A DNA stretch of 64,000 nucleotides from Arthrobacter agilis (GCF_006494655.1 NZ_VHIM01000004.1:62001-126000); one strand, 5' to 3'. Numbered from the stretch's first letter, positions 52,964 to 62,194 are shown. A program made the numbers and translations. The notes: generated by a model not told the origin, from the sequence alone.

Positions 52964-53371
52964 ATGACGCACGAGCCCCTCCCCCCGTGGACCATCACCC
53001 TCGGCGAGCTCGACGAGAAGATGGGCGTCCAGATCCTCGAACAGTCAGTGGACCGCGTCGTCGCGACCATGCCGGTCGAGGGCAACCGCCAGTCGTTCGG
53101 CCTTCTCCACGGCGGGGCCTCGCTCGCGGTGGGCGAGGCCGTCGGCTCCTGGGCCGCCGTCATCCATGCCTCCACCCTCGGCCGGACCGCCGTCGGCGTC
53201 GACGTCTCGGCGACCCATCACAAGGGGGCACGGGAGGGCTCCGTGACGATCACCGCCACCCCCCTCCACCTGGGCAGAACGCTGACCACGCACCAGGTGC
53301 TGATCACCAATGCGGCAGGTCAGCGCCTGTGTACCCTGCGGATCACGAATCTCCTGCTGGACAAGCACTGA
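52964..53371 (+). CDS. hotdog-fold acyl-CoA thioesterase (PaaI/YdiI type)
   Basis: The 135-aa protein has the hotdog motif FGLLHGGASLAVGEAVGSWAA with the HGG loop and the catalytic acid, and VGVDVSATHHKGAREGSVTI. This is the branch of small acyl-CoA thioesterases containing PaaI, YdiI and DHNA-CoA thioesterases. ATG 52964 follows TGGAGC; a GTG at 52922 would add 14 residues. Two roles are possible: salvage of phenylacetate pathway thioesters, or DHNA-CoA hydrolysis for menaquinone, since menB, menE and menA lie 2 kb away. I cannot decide between them. Confidence 0.85.
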   Translation: MTHEPLPPWTITLGELDEKMGVQILEQSVDRVVATMPVEGNRQSFGLLHGGASLAVGEAVGSWAAVIHASTLGRTAVGVDVSATHHKGAREGSVTITATPLHLGRTLTTHQVLITNAAGQRLCTLRITNLLLDKH

Positions 53372-53391
53372 TCCGCGAGTACCGTTGGGCC

Positions 53392-54252
53392 ATGACTCCC
53401 CCCGCGCGCACCCCCCGGAAGCACCTCCTCAGGTTCATCACGTTCGCCGCGACAGCGGGCATCCTCCTGTCCGGTGGTGCCGGACCGGCCGTTGCCGCCC
53501 CGAAAGCCCCCCTCTCCTACGTGGCGCTCGGGGACTCCTACGCCTCCGGTTTCGGCGCGGGCTCCTATGCGGCCTGCGGCCAGTCACCGCTCGGCCTGCC
53601 GGGGCTCCTCGACCGCAAGAAGCAGGTGGAGCTCATCGGGAACGCGACCTGCGCCGGAGCGAAGGTCGTGACGGAGCCGGGAGGCGCGCTCGACCTCCCG
53701 GAGCAGGTCACGCGGGCGCGAGGGGCCGGAGCGCTGTCCCCCGCCACGGATCTGGTCACCATCTCGGCGGGTGGGAACGACGCCGGCTTCGGAGAGGTCG
53801 CCGGTGTCTGCGCCACCCAGCCCACCGAGGTCTGCATCCGGGTCATCGCGGGCCAGAACGCGGCCGCCCTGCCGGTCCTGAGCCGGAATCTCGACACCCT
53901 CTACACTTCGATCGAGTCGGCCGCCCCCGGCGCCACGGTGGTGGTCACCGGATACCCGCACCTGTTCTCCCCGGAGTTCGGGAACCCCGTCATTCCCCTC
54001 GCCTCCCAGACGGCGTTCAATGCGGGTACCGATGCGCTCAACAGCGTCATCCGCCAGCAGGCCGAAGCACACGGCTTCACCTTCGTCGACGTCGTCCCGA
54101 AGTTCCGGGGCCACGGACTCGGTTCCCCGGATGCCTGGATCACGTTCCGCGTCGGTGCGGAGGACAACCTGCATCCCACGGCCGAGGGCTACGCGTCGGG
54201 CTACTTCCCTGCTGTGCGCAGCTCGGTCAACCTCGCCCAGCTCCAGCGCTGA
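53392..54252 (+). CDS. secreted SGNH-hydrolase esterase/lipase
   Basis: This 286-aa protein has a Sec signal peptide (residues about 1-36; basic start, FITFAATAGILLSGGAG, cleavage near AVAA). The SGNH blocks follow: ALGDSYASG with nucleophile S49, the Asn/Gly block ISAGGNDAGF, and DNLHPTAEGY with H261. Paired cysteines suit an extracellular enzyme. It resembles actinomycete SGNH lipases that release fatty or acyl esters outside the cell. The substrate is open. It follows the thioesterase gene with a 20-nt gap and may be co-transcribed. Confidence 0.9.
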   Translation: MTPPARTPRKHLLRFITFAATAGILLSGGAGPAVAAPKAPLSYVALGDSYASGFGAGSYAACGQSPLGLPGLLDRKKQVELIGNATCAGAKVVTEPGGALDLPEQVTRARGAGALSPATDLVTISAGGNDAGFGEVAGVCATQPTEVCIRVIAGQNAAALPVLSRNLDTLYTSIESAAPGATVVVTGYPHLFSPEFGNPVIPLASQTAFNAGTDALNSVIRQQAEAHGFTFVDVVPKFRGHGLGSPDAWITFRVGAEDNLHPTAEGYASGYFPAVRSSVNLAQLQR

Positions 54253-54288
54253 CCGCTCACGGGGCGGGAGTCCTGCCCAACCGGATCG

Positions 54289-55101
54289 TCACGGCCGGCG
54301 AGGCACCGGGCCCGGTCCGGTGAGCCGTTCCCTGAGCAGGCGGAGATCGCGGTCGCTCACTCCGGCGTGGGCGAGGAAGCGGCCGGCATCGAGCGCTGCG
54401 AGGAACTCCGCGAGGTGTGCCCGCGTGTGCGCAAGCCACGCGTCGAGTTCCTCGTCCGAGCGCGGCCTCTCGTGGGGCACCTCCTGCGTCCGGTACCGAT
54501 CGTTGATCGCCCTGACCGCAGCGGCGTAGTCCTCGACGATCGCCGCGTGGGGCACTCCCACGGCGTCGAGCAGCAGCGCCACCACCATGCCGGTGCGGTC
54601 CCTGCCCGCCGCACAGTGGATGACCACGCCACCCGGTGGCGCAGAGATCACGGCCCGGACGATCTCCGCGAACTTGGCGGGCCATCGGTCGAGGTTCTCG
54701 CGGTAGTGCTCGGGAGTGCTCAGATAGGGGCCGGTGAGTGCCAGGAATTCCTCGTTCGAGCGGTCCTCCGTGGGCAGGTTCAGCACCGAGAAACGCTCGA
54801 GCACACCTGGCTCGACCACGGGGTCGGCCTGTCGCCTCCCGAGCTCGAAAGGATTTCGCAGGTCGATGACGGTGCGCACGCCCTGGTCCCAGGCCTGGTC
54901 CCAACCCGTCGCAGTCAGCCACTCGTGACGGCCCATGCGGTAGAGGCACCCGGGAACCACCGTCCCGGTCCCGCCGAGATCCCGGGCGTTGACGGCTCCC
55001 TCCCACAGCGGACCGCGAGGGCCGGGCGTGGCGATCGGTGCGGCGGCGCCGGACAGAGCCTGCGCCACCGCCGGGGACGGGGAGACGGGAGTGGCTTCCA
55101 T
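54289..55101 (-). CDS. protein-tyrosine/serine phosphatase family protein
   Basis: The 270-aa protein contains the CX5R active site in VIHCAAGRDRTGMVVALLL (C153, R159) and the N-terminal NARDLGGTG block shared with MptpB/IphP-type phosphatases. A helix-rich insertion (EEFLALTGPYLSTPEHYREN) precedes the active site. These enzymes dephosphorylate Tyr/Ser/Thr or phosphoinositides. ATG 55101 is preferred, since longer frames run antisense to the upstream leader. Start is divergent from menB. Confidence 0.85.
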   Translation of the reverse strand: MEATPVSPSPAVAQALSGAAAPIATPGPRGPLWEGAVNARDLGGTGTVVPGCLYRMGRHEWLTATGWDQAWDQGVRTVIDLRNPFELGRRQADPVVEPGVLERFSVLNLPTEDRSNEEFLALTGPYLSTPEHYRENLDRWPAKFAEIVRAVISAPPGGVVIHCAAGRDRTGMVVALLLDAVGVPHAAIVEDYAAAVRAINDRYRTQEVPHERPRSDEELDAWLAHTRAHLAEFLAALDAGRFLAHAGVSDRDLRLLRERLTGPGPVPRRP

Positions 55102-55229
55102 GGGCGAAGCGTAGCAAGCACGATCCCGCGCGCGAGGGGCAGGCACAGGGCGGACAGACGTTCGCGGCCGGCTCCATCCGTCGCACACCGGGCGGGCGTG
55201 GGCCGGTCCCGCGCGGCTAGACTCGTCGG

Positions 55230-56183
55230 GTGACTTCAGAGCTCCCGCCGACGGTATCCGACATCTTCGACCCCTTGCGGTGGAGGCTCGTGGCGGGGTT
55301 CGAGGACTTCGCGGACATGACCTACCACCGCGAGGTGGAGCGCGACGCGGACGGCACCGTGATCCGGGACCTGCCGACCGTCCGGATCGCGTTCGACCGG
55401 CCCGAGGTCCGCAACGCCTTCCGGCCCGGGACCGTCGACGAGCTCTACCGGGCCCTCGACCACGCACGCATGACACCGGACGTCGCCACCGTCCTGCTCA
55501 CGGGCAACGGGCCGAGCCCCCGCGATGGCGGCCACTCGTTCTGTTCGGGCGGCGACCAGCGCATCCGGGGCCGTGACGGCTACCGCTACGCGGAGGGCGA
55601 GACCAGGGAGACCATCGACCCCGCGCGGGCGGGCCGCCTCCACATCCTCGAGGTGCAGCGCCTCATCCGGACCATGCCGAAGGTCGTGATCGCCGTCGTC
55701 AACGGGTGGGCGGCGGGGGGCGGGCACAGTCTCCACGTCGTGGCCGACCTCACCATCGCTTCCGCCCAGCACGGGAAGTTCAAGCAGACGGATGCAACCG
55801 TGGGAAGCTTCGACGCCGGCTACGGGTCCGCCCTCCTCGCACGGCAGATCGGTCAGAAGAAGGCGCGGGAGATCTTCTTCCTCGCGCGGGCGTACTCGGC
55901 AGCCGAGATGGTGGAGATGGGCGCCGTCAACGAAGCCGTGGACCACGCCGAGCTGGAAACCGTGGCACTCGGTTACGCGGCCGACATCGCACGGCAGAGC
56001 CCCCAGGCCCTCCGGATGCTCAAGTTCGCCTTCAACCTCGCGGACGACGGCCTCGCGGGCCAGCAGGTCTTCGCAGGGGAGGCGACACGCCTGGCCTACA
56101 TGACGGACGAGGCGGTGGAGGGCAAGGAGGCCTTCCTCGACAAACGCGCGCCCGACTGGTCCTCGTTCCCCTACTACTTCTAG
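55230..56183 (+). CDS. menB: 1,4-dihydroxy-2-naphthoyl-CoA synthase
   Basis: This 317-aa crotonase-family enzyme has the MenB-specific features: RIAFDRPEVRNAFRPGTVDEL, the long loop FCSGGDQRIRGRDGYRYAEG, VNGWAAGGGHSLHVVADLTIAS and QTDATVGSFDAGYGSA, with the Asp residues MenB uses in place of the crotonase Glu. It closes the second ring of o-succinylbenzoyl-CoA. The start is GTG 55230. menE follows after 7 nt. Confidence 0.95.
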   Translation: MTSELPPTVSDIFDPLRWRLVAGFEDFADMTYHREVERDADGTVIRDLPTVRIAFDRPEVRNAFRPGTVDELYRALDHARMTPDVATVLLTGNGPSPRDGGHSFCSGGDQRIRGRDGYRYAEGETRETIDPARAGRLHILEVQRLIRTMPKVVIAVVNGWAAGGGHSLHVVADLTIASAQHGKFKQTDATVGSFDAGYGSALLARQIGQKKAREIFFLARAYSAAEMVEMGAVNEAVDHAELETVALGYAADIARQSPQALRMLKFAFNLADDGLAGQQVFAGEATRLAYMTDEAVEGKEAFLDKRAPDWSSFPYYF

Positions 56184-56190
56184 GAGCGGC

Positions 56191-57321
56191 GTGGAACTTC
56201 TTCCCGTCCACACCCCCGACGGCTACGACCCCCTCGAGCTGCTGAAGCCGCTTGCGGCTGCCCTCGCCGGAGAGGGACCCGCCGTCGCACCGCATGCGGT
56301 GCCCGGCCAGGTGTTCGAGGGCACCCTGCCGAATGACGAGATAGCCGCCGTGATCAGCACCTCGGGGTCCACGGGCACCCCGAAACAGACCATGCTGAGC
56401 GTCGATGCCCTCGCGGCGTCCGCCATGGGCACCGCCTTCGCCCTGAAGGCCGAAGGCCAGTGGCTCCTCACGCTGCCCGTCCACTACGTCGCAGGGTTCC
56501 AGGTCCTGGTCCGTTCACTCTTCGCCGGCACGCAGCCCTGGGTCATGGACGCCTCCCACGGCTTCACTCCGGAGTCCTTCACCAAGGCCGCGGCCGAACT
56601 GACGGACCGCGTCCGCTTCACCTCGCTGGTCCCCACGCAACTCCACAGGCTCTTGACCGACCCGACTCCCGAGACCCTGCGCCTGTTGCGCCGGTTCGAC
56701 CGCATCCTGCTCGGTGGAGCGCCGGCCGGTGCTGCACTGCGGTCCCTCGCACGGAGCCATGACCTGAAGATCACGGAGACCTACGGCATGAGTGAGACGT
56801 GCGGCGGGTGCGTCTACGACGGCACCCCGCTCGACGGCGTCGAAATCACCTCGGTGGGCGGCCGCCTGCGCATCGGCGGGGGCGTCCTCGCGGACGGCTA
56901 CCTCGGCTCGGCCTCCCTGACCGAGGAGAAGTTCGTCTTCAACAGCGGACGGCGCTGGTTCGTCACCGACGACGCCGGCGACGTGGCCCTGGACGGTACC
57001 GTCACCGTGCACGGACGGCTCGACGACGTCATCATCACAGGCGCCCTCAAGGTGTCGGCCGCCAGGGTGACCGACGTCATCGAGGAGCTTCCCGGCGTCG
57101 AACAGGCCATGGTCATCGGCATCAGCAGCGAGGAATGGGGGTCTGCCGTCGCTGCGGCGATCGTCGGCGACGTCGACGCGGAGGTCATCCGCCAGGCCGT
57201 GCACGTCGAACTGGGTGCGCATGCGGTGCCGAAGGCGATCGTGACGCTGGATGCGTTCCCGCTGCTGCCCGGCGGCAAGCCAGACCGCAGGACCGTCCGC
57301 GCCCTGCTCGAGCGCGCCTAG
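56191..57321 (+). CDS. menE: o-succinylbenzoate-CoA ligase
   Basis: The 376-aa member of the adenylate-forming family is short, as actinobacterial MenE proteins are. The ATP loop is STSGSTGTPKQ, the core motif ITETYGMSETCGG, and the hinge VHGRLDDVIITGALKV with the C-terminal lysine in PGGKPDRRT. It activates o-succinylbenzoate for menB. The start GTG 56191 follows TAGGAGCG. Confidence 0.94.
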   Translation: MELLPVHTPDGYDPLELLKPLAAALAGEGPAVAPHAVPGQVFEGTLPNDEIAAVISTSGSTGTPKQTMLSVDALAASAMGTAFALKAEGQWLLTLPVHYVAGFQVLVRSLFAGTQPWVMDASHGFTPESFTKAAAELTDRVRFTSLVPTQLHRLLTDPTPETLRLLRRFDRILLGGAPAGAALRSLARSHDLKITETYGMSETCGGCVYDGTPLDGVEITSVGGRLRIGGGVLADGYLGSASLTEEKFVFNSGRRWFVTDDAGDVALDGTVTVHGRLDDVIITGALKVSAARVTDVIEELPGVEQAMVIGISSEEWGSAVAAAIVGDVDAEVIRQAVHVELGAHAVPKAIVTLDAFPLLPGGKPDRRTVRALLERA

Positions 57322-57424
57322 GACACTGCCCGGGGGAACCCCCACCAGCACTCTCACCAGCACGGATCTCCAACACCGACTTCCGCCCCGCTCGACCCGT
57401 TCGACCGACCCGAAGGACTTTCCT

Positions 57425-58309
57425 GTGGCAACTGCCGCCCAGTGGCTCGAAGGAGCCCGTCCCCGCACGCTGCCCCTGGCGTTCGCCCCCGTGATCATCG
57501 GGAGCGCCGCGGCCTTCGGACTCGGCTCGTTCGCGCCGGTCAACGCCGTCCTCGCCGCGGTCGTCTCCGTTCTGCTGCAGGTGGGCGTCAACTACGCGAA
57601 CGACTACTCGGACGGCATCCGCGGGACCGACGACGAACGTGTGGGTCCCCTGCGACTGACCGGCTCCGGCGCAGCCGAGCCCCGCCAGGTGAAGCTCGCA
57701 GCCTTTGCCAGTTTCGGCGTCGCCATGCTGGCCGGACTGGTGCTGATCATCCTGTCCGGCGCGTGGTTCGGCCTCCTCGTCGGCGTGGGCTGCATCGCGG
57801 CGGCCTGGGGCTACACGGGCGGCAAGAACCCCTATGGTTACCGCGGCCTCGGTGACGTCTTCGTCTTCGTGTTCTTCGGGCTCGTCGCCACGCTCGGCAT
57901 CACCTTCACGCAGGCCGACCGGTTGAGCGCCGCCGCCTGGGTGGGCGCCGTCTGCACGGGGCTCATAGCGACCGCCCTCCTGATGGCCAACAACGTCCGT
58001 GACATCCCGACGGACAGCGTGGTGGGCAAGAAGACGCTCGCAGTGCGGCTCGGGGACACCGCCGCGCGTGCCAGCTACGTGGTGATGCTCGCCGTCGCCA
58101 TCCTGCTGCCACTGCTGCTCAGCCCCACGTATCCCTGGATACTCCTGGTCCTGCTGCTCGTCCCGGTATGCGTGGTGCCGATCAGGCTGATGCTCACCGG
58201 AGACAAGCGTGCGAGCCTGATCCCCGTGCTGAAGCAGACGGGACTCATCAATCTCGCCTTCAGCCTGCTGTTCGCCGCAGGCATCGTCCTCACCGTGGTC
58301 ATCGCGTAG
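57425..58309 (+). CDS. menA: 1,4-dihydroxy-2-naphthoate polyprenyltransferase
   Basis: This 294-aa membrane protein has eight or nine hydrophobic segments, the prenyl-diphosphate motif NYANDYSDG (N56-D63) and a second Asp motif NNVRDIPTD. It attaches the polyprenyl tail to DHNA, giving demethylmenaquinone. GTG 57425 follows AAGGACTTTC at suitable spacing and matches the usual MenA start (ATAAQWLEGARPRTLP). It lies 103 nt after menE. Confidence 0.95.
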   Translation: MATAAQWLEGARPRTLPLAFAPVIIGSAAAFGLGSFAPVNAVLAAVVSVLLQVGVNYANDYSDGIRGTDDERVGPLRLTGSGAAEPRQVKLAAFASFGVAMLAGLVLIILSGAWFGLLVGVGCIAAAWGYTGGKNPYGYRGLGDVFVFVFFGLVATLGITFTQADRLSAAAWVGAVCTGLIATALLMANNVRDIPTDSVVGKKTLAVRLGDTAARASYVVMLAVAILLPLLLSPTYPWILLVLLLVPVCVVPIRLMLTGDKRASLIPVLKQTGLINLAFSLLFAAGIVLTVVIA

Positions 58310-58383
58310 CCGGTCCCGCGCTCAGCCGATGTGCGGAGTGACGCTCGCACCGGGCTCCTCCGATCGCGCGCGTCCGGGGCAGC

Positions 58384-58677
58384 TCACCGCCGCTTGCGGT
58401 CCGTGTTGACCGGGGTGTTCGGGTCCAGGGCGTCCTCCGCCGCGGCGTCGTCGAGTTCCACGGCCGTCCGGACCGGAGGGGCGCCGGGCGTGAGCCTTCG
58501 CTGCAGGGTAGCCGCTGCGGCGTCCCTGAGATCGCGGGCGAAGAGGTAGGTCACGCACCAGGCGAGGATCGCCGCCACGACGGCGGAGAAGAAGATGCCC
58601 AGACCCAGCAGCATGCAGGCTACATAGAACACGACGATCAGCAGGAGGCGCAGGGCGCTGAATTTGAGGAAGGCCAC
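58384..58677 (-). CDS. DUF4229 small membrane protein
   Basis: The 97-aa protein has two close transmembrane stretches (SALRLLLIVVFYVACMLLGL and FFSAVVAAILAWCVTYLFA), then a basic and acidic tail. This is the pattern of DUF4229, a small actinobacterial family usually located beside menaquinone and cytochrome c biogenesis genes. No function is known. It converges on menA and diverges from the PLDc_N gene. Confidence 0.85.
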   Translation of the reverse strand: MAFLKFSALRLLLIVVFYVACMLLGLGIFFSAVVAAILAWCVTYLFARDLRDAAAATLQRRLTPGAPPVRTAVELDDAAAEDALDPNTPVNTDRKRR

Positions 58678-58707
58678 GCTTCAAGGTTACTCGCCTACAC
58701 TTGGCAG

Positions 58708-59166
58708 ATGCCCCGCCTCCTGCTCTTCGCCGCGATCCTGGGGGTCGCCGTCATCATCTACGCGCTGATCGATTGCGTGATGAGCCGCAAACACGAGGTG
58801 CGGAGCATCTCCAAGACGGCCTGGTTCATCACCATCCTGGTCCTGCCGATCATCGGGGCCGGTATGTGGTTCCTCTTCGGCCGGCCCCGGGGGGAAGGGC
58901 CCTCCGGTCCGCGCCGTCCCGCACCACGGAAGCCGACCGCGCCGGACGATGATCCCGCCTTCCTGCAGAACCTGGAGACACAGCGCCGGCAGCAGGCCCG
59001 CGAGCAGGAACGGCGGCGTCGGGAACGCGAGGAGCGGGATCGTGCGGCCGAGTCGAAGGAGAACGGCCAGGACAAACCCGTGCAGGACGGAAAACAGGAC
59101 GGAAAGCCGGACGGCGAGGGCAACGACGACGCCGGATCGGGGTCCACCGGCGCTCACCGGCCCTGA
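58708..59166 (+). CDS. PLDc_N-domain membrane protein
   Basis: This 152-aa protein begins with the phospholipase D nuclease N-terminal (PLDc_N) domain: two helices (LLLFAAILGVAVIIYALID and AWFITILVLPIIGAGMWFLFG) linked by a short basic loop. No catalytic HKD follows. The remaining 90 residues are highly charged; one stretch (QRRQQAREQERRRREREERD) probably forms a helix. Such proteins are common in actinobacteria with unknown role. A clear terminator lies about 90 nt after the stop. Confidence 0.85.
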   Translation: MPRLLLFAAILGVAVIIYALIDCVMSRKHEVRSISKTAWFITILVLPIIGAGMWFLFGRPRGEGPSGPRRPAPRKPTAPDDDPAFLQNLETQRRQQAREQERRRREREERDRAAESKENGQDKPVQDGKQDGKPDGEGNDDAGSGSTGAHRP

Positions 59167-59253
59167 GGGATCGCGGCGCCCGCCTCCCGAACGAACGAAG
59201 GCAGGGGACGAGACGGCCCTCGCCCATGCACACGAACCGAGCAGACCCACCAC

Positions 59254-59283
59254 GAAGCCCCGCGGCTGCAGTCGCGGGGCTTC
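59254..59283 (+). terminator. Rho-independent-type terminator
   Basis: An 11-bp perfect stem (GAAGCCCCGCG and complement) closes an 8-nt loop between the PLDc_N gene and ccsB. It is followed by TCATT rather than a long T run, as is usual in this group. Confidence 0.8.
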
Positions 59284-59298
59284 GTCATTCGGTAGCCG

Positions 59299-59363
59299 TC
59301 CTCAATATCGGTCCTCGGTATCGGTCTTCAGTGTCGATATTCAGTGTCGATACTCAGTGTCGA
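59299..59363. repeat. five tandem copies of a 13-bp repeat
   Basis: Units of the form TNCTC(A/G)(G/A)T(G/A)TCG(A/G) start at 59299, 59312, 59325, 59338 and 59351; the last three share TTCAGTGTCGA-type sequence almost exactly. They lie between the terminator and the ccsB stop, in untranslated DNA that is AT-richer than its surroundings. Confidence 0.85.
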
Positions 59364-59392
59364 TCCGGTCCGTCGAGGCTGCACAGCTACTC

Positions 59393-60424
59393 CTAGACGC
59401 CGGAGTAGCTGTGCAGTCCCGAGAAGTAGATGTTGACGATCGTGAAGTTGAACACGATGCAGAGGTAGCCGACGATCGAGAGCCATGCCGCGCGCGTACC
59501 CGTCCACCCGCGGGTGGCCCGGGCATGCAGGTACCCCGCGTAGACGGTCCAGATCACGAACGTCCAGACCTCCTTGGTGTCCCAGCCCCAGTACCGGCCC
59601 CAGGCCTGCTCCGCCCAGATGGCACCCGCCATGAGGGTGAACGTCCAGCCGACGAAGGCGATGGCGTTGAGACGGTAGGAGAGGTTCTCCAAACTCAGGG
59701 CGGACGGCACGAGGCGGAGGAACCTGGCCGTGTCCGTCCTGCCGGCGAGCAGCTTCGCCTCGCGGGACGTCTGCAGGAGCTGCAGGACCGACATGGCGAA
59801 GGTGATGGTGAACAGGGCCGAGGAAGCGACGGCGATGGAGACGTGCACGATCAGCCAGTAGCTCTGCAGGGCCGGGATGAGCCGGGCGACGGGTGTGGGG
59901 AAGCCCACGGTGGCCGCACACAGCATGACGACCACGAGCCCCAGGACGAACGAACCGACGAAACGCAGGTCCTTGCGCGTGAGCGTGATCAGGAAGATGG
60001 CCGCGACGAGGAAGGCGCCCGTGGTGCAGAACTCGTACATGTTGCCCCACGGAACGCGGTGAGCAGCGATGCCCCGGGTGACGACGGCGGAGCCGTGGAT
60101 GATCGCCGCGACGACCGTCAGGGCGACGGCGATGCGGGCTGCTCCACGGCGTGGGCCGGCGCCGTAGTCCATCGAGTCGTCGGCCGTGGCCGGCATGGAT
60201 GACGGGACGGACTCCGCGGTGCCGCCGCGTCCGCCGACCCCTGCGAGGCTGCGCTCCGGAGCGGCCTTCCCGCTCGCGAGCCCGGACTCGAGGGTGCCGA
60301 TGGTCGTACTGGACTTCACGAGGTCCAGGACGAAGAAGATGAGGGCCACCACATAGGCGATGGAGGCCAGCAGCATGAAGAGCTCGCTGATCTGCCCGAG
60401 CTCGGCGTTGACGGGTTGTGGCAT
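59393..60424 (-). CDS. ccsB: cytochrome c biogenesis protein CcsB/ResC
   Basis: The 343-aa membrane protein has the tryptophan-rich haem-handling segment WGRYWGWDTKEVWTFVIWTVYAGYLH and several conserved histidines in loops. These are hallmarks of CcsA/CcsB proteins that export haem and attach it to apocytochrome c with ResB (system II). It overlaps the resB stop by 1 nt and ends the resA-ccdA-resB-ccsB unit. Confidence 0.94.
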   Translation of the reverse strand: MPQPVNAELGQISELFMLLASIAYVVALIFFVLDLVKSSTTIGTLESGLASGKAAPERSLAGVGGRGGTAESVPSSMPATADDSMDYGAGPRRGAARIAVALTVVAAIIHGSAVVTRGIAAHRVPWGNMYEFCTTGAFLVAAIFLITLTRKDLRFVGSFVLGLVVVMLCAATVGFPTPVARLIPALQSYWLIVHVSIAVASSALFTITFAMSVLQLLQTSREAKLLAGRTDTARFLRLVPSALSLENLSYRLNAIAFVGWTFTLMAGAIWAEQAWGRYWGWDTKEVWTFVIWTVYAGYLHARATRGWTGTRAAWLSIVGYLCIVFNFTIVNIYFSGLHSYSGV

Positions 60425-62142
60425 CAGTTGTCCTTAGTCATGGTGCGTGAGTCCCCCGTGCCGGCGGCCGTCGGAACGGTCTCCTGCACGCTATTTTCCC
60501 CTGCGGTGCCGCTCGGCACCAACCAGTGATCCGCGAGCAGCTTCTCGACGGCCTCGCCCTCACCGGACAGCCGGTGGTCCTCACCGCGTGCGAGCAGTCC
60601 GTACTCCACCAGGATCCGGCCGTCCGGGTGTTCGCCCGTCCGGACCCAGAGCCGGCGGCGCCCGATGAACAGGGACGCCGTCAGGCCGAGCAGGGCCGAG
60701 GTCGAGAACACGAGCGCCCCGACCTCCCCGGGGTCGTGGTGGATGTCGAGGGCCACGTAGCGCCTCAGCCCGTCGAAGGTGACCGAGCCCTTGCCCTCCG
60801 GGAGGTCGTAGGTCTCGCCGACACCGAGGACGATGCCGCCGTCGTCGTTGTTGCGGCTGTTCAGCTCCGTCAGGCTCTCGGTGTCGAGGACGTACACGTT
60901 CTCCGGCGTTCCGTCGTCGAGCCCGAGATCACCGTAGTAGGAGTTGAGGTTGAGCTGCGGGTTGAACGGATCGGGATCCCGCGAGAAGGAGACCCCCTCG
61001 TCGTCGACGAAGGCGGTGGGCAGGAAGAACCCCACGAAGCCGAGCTGGTCCGGCTTCGCATCGGGTGCCTTGATCACGATCAGCGAGGTGTAGAGACCGT
61101 CCGACGGCACGGAGACGACCGGTCCCTCGGATGCGATGTTCCCCTCGCCGTCGCGCACGGTCACCATGGGCGCGTAGCCGTTGCCCACGAGGTACACGTT
61201 CGTTCCCCCGATGGTCACGGGTGCGTTGACCTTGAGGACCTGCTGCTCCTCCGCGGCGCCCGGCCCGTCCTGCGTGGTGATGTTGGCGGTGAAGTCCAGC
61301 GGCTGGCCGTAATGGCTCGTCTGCTCGCGATCGAACCGCACGTCGAAGGAATCCAGGGTGATGGAGTAGGGCTCGAGCCGGTTCGCCGAGAAGTTGGAGC
61401 CGGGGTTGAAGCTGTCGTAGCCGATCAGGGTGTTGACGAAGCTGTCGCCCTCCACGACCACCTTCTGCCCGTTGTAGCCGAAGAGGCCGCCGATCGCGAC
61501 CGACACGAGCACACCGATGAGGGAGGTGTGGAACACCAGATTGCCGAGTTCCTTGGCGAGCCCGCGTTCCGCACCGACCGAGGGTCTGTCGGTCGCCGCA
61601 TCACGCACGTCCACCCGGTAGCCGCGCTTCTTGAGGAGGACTGCGGCCTGCTCGGCCGCGCCGGACGGCGTGAGGCCCGCCGCGCGCGCGCGCTCGGCAG
61701 GTACCTCGAGCGTCCCGTGGACGGGAAGCCGTGACAACCGCTTGGGCGTGCGTGGGGGCGTGGAGCGTACGGCCCGGAAGTGTGCCCGGGCCCGGGGCAC
61801 CACACAGCCGATGAGGGAGATGAAGAGCAGGAGGTAGATCGCGGAGAACCAGACCGACGAATAGACGTCGAAGAGCTGGAACCAGTCGAGGACCGGGCCG
61901 GTGTCCGGGTTGTCCTGGATGTACTGCGTGACCACCGCGGGATTCGCGGGCCGCTGCGGGAAGAGTGATCCGGGGACGGCCGCGACGGCCAGCAGCAGCA
62001 GGAGGAAGAGCGCCGTGCGCATGCTCGTGAGCTGCGTCCACGCCCAGCGGAGGGTGCCGAAGAATCCGAGGGAGGGCAGGACGACGTCGGCCCGGGCGGT
62101 AGCCGCCCTGCCCTCCGTGCCCTCTGCGGCGTCCTGCTTCAC
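60424..62142 (-). CDS. resB: cytochrome c biogenesis protein ResB/Ccs1
   Basis: This 572-aa protein has three N-terminal helices, the first preceded by RWAWTQLTSMRTALFLLLLLAV, the ResB signature. A large extracytoplasmic domain follows, then a last helix (VGALVFSTSALLGLTASLFIG) near residue 490. It works with CcsB in haem delivery. The start is GTG 62142. The segment between helices 2 and 3 (HFRAVRSTPPRTPKRLSRLP) is typical for actinobacteria. Confidence 0.93.
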   Translation of the reverse strand: MKQDAAEGTEGRAATARADVVLPSLGFFGTLRWAWTQLTSMRTALFLLLLLAVAAVPGSLFPQRPANPAVVTQYIQDNPDTGPVLDWFQLFDVYSSVWFSAIYLLLFISLIGCVVPRARAHFRAVRSTPPRTPKRLSRLPVHGTLEVPAERARAAGLTPSGAAEQAAVLLKKRGYRVDVRDAATDRPSVGAERGLAKELGNLVFHTSLIGVLVSVAIGGLFGYNGQKVVVEGDSFVNTLIGYDSFNPGSNFSANRLEPYSITLDSFDVRFDREQTSHYGQPLDFTANITTQDGPGAAEEQQVLKVNAPVTIGGTNVYLVGNGYAPMVTVRDGEGNIASEGPVVSVPSDGLYTSLIVIKAPDAKPDQLGFVGFFLPTAFVDDEGVSFSRDPDPFNPQLNLNSYYGDLGLDDGTPENVYVLDTESLTELNSRNNDDGGIVLGVGETYDLPEGKGSVTFDGLRRYVALDIHHDPGEVGALVFSTSALLGLTASLFIGRRRLWVRTGEHPDGRILVEYGLLARGEDHRLSGEGEAVEKLLADHWLVPSGTAGENSVQETVPTAAGTGDSRTMTKDN

Positions 62143-62194
62143 TGTGCCCTTCCCGTTCGTCGATTCCCGTACCGGCCTGCTCCGCTGACACGCG

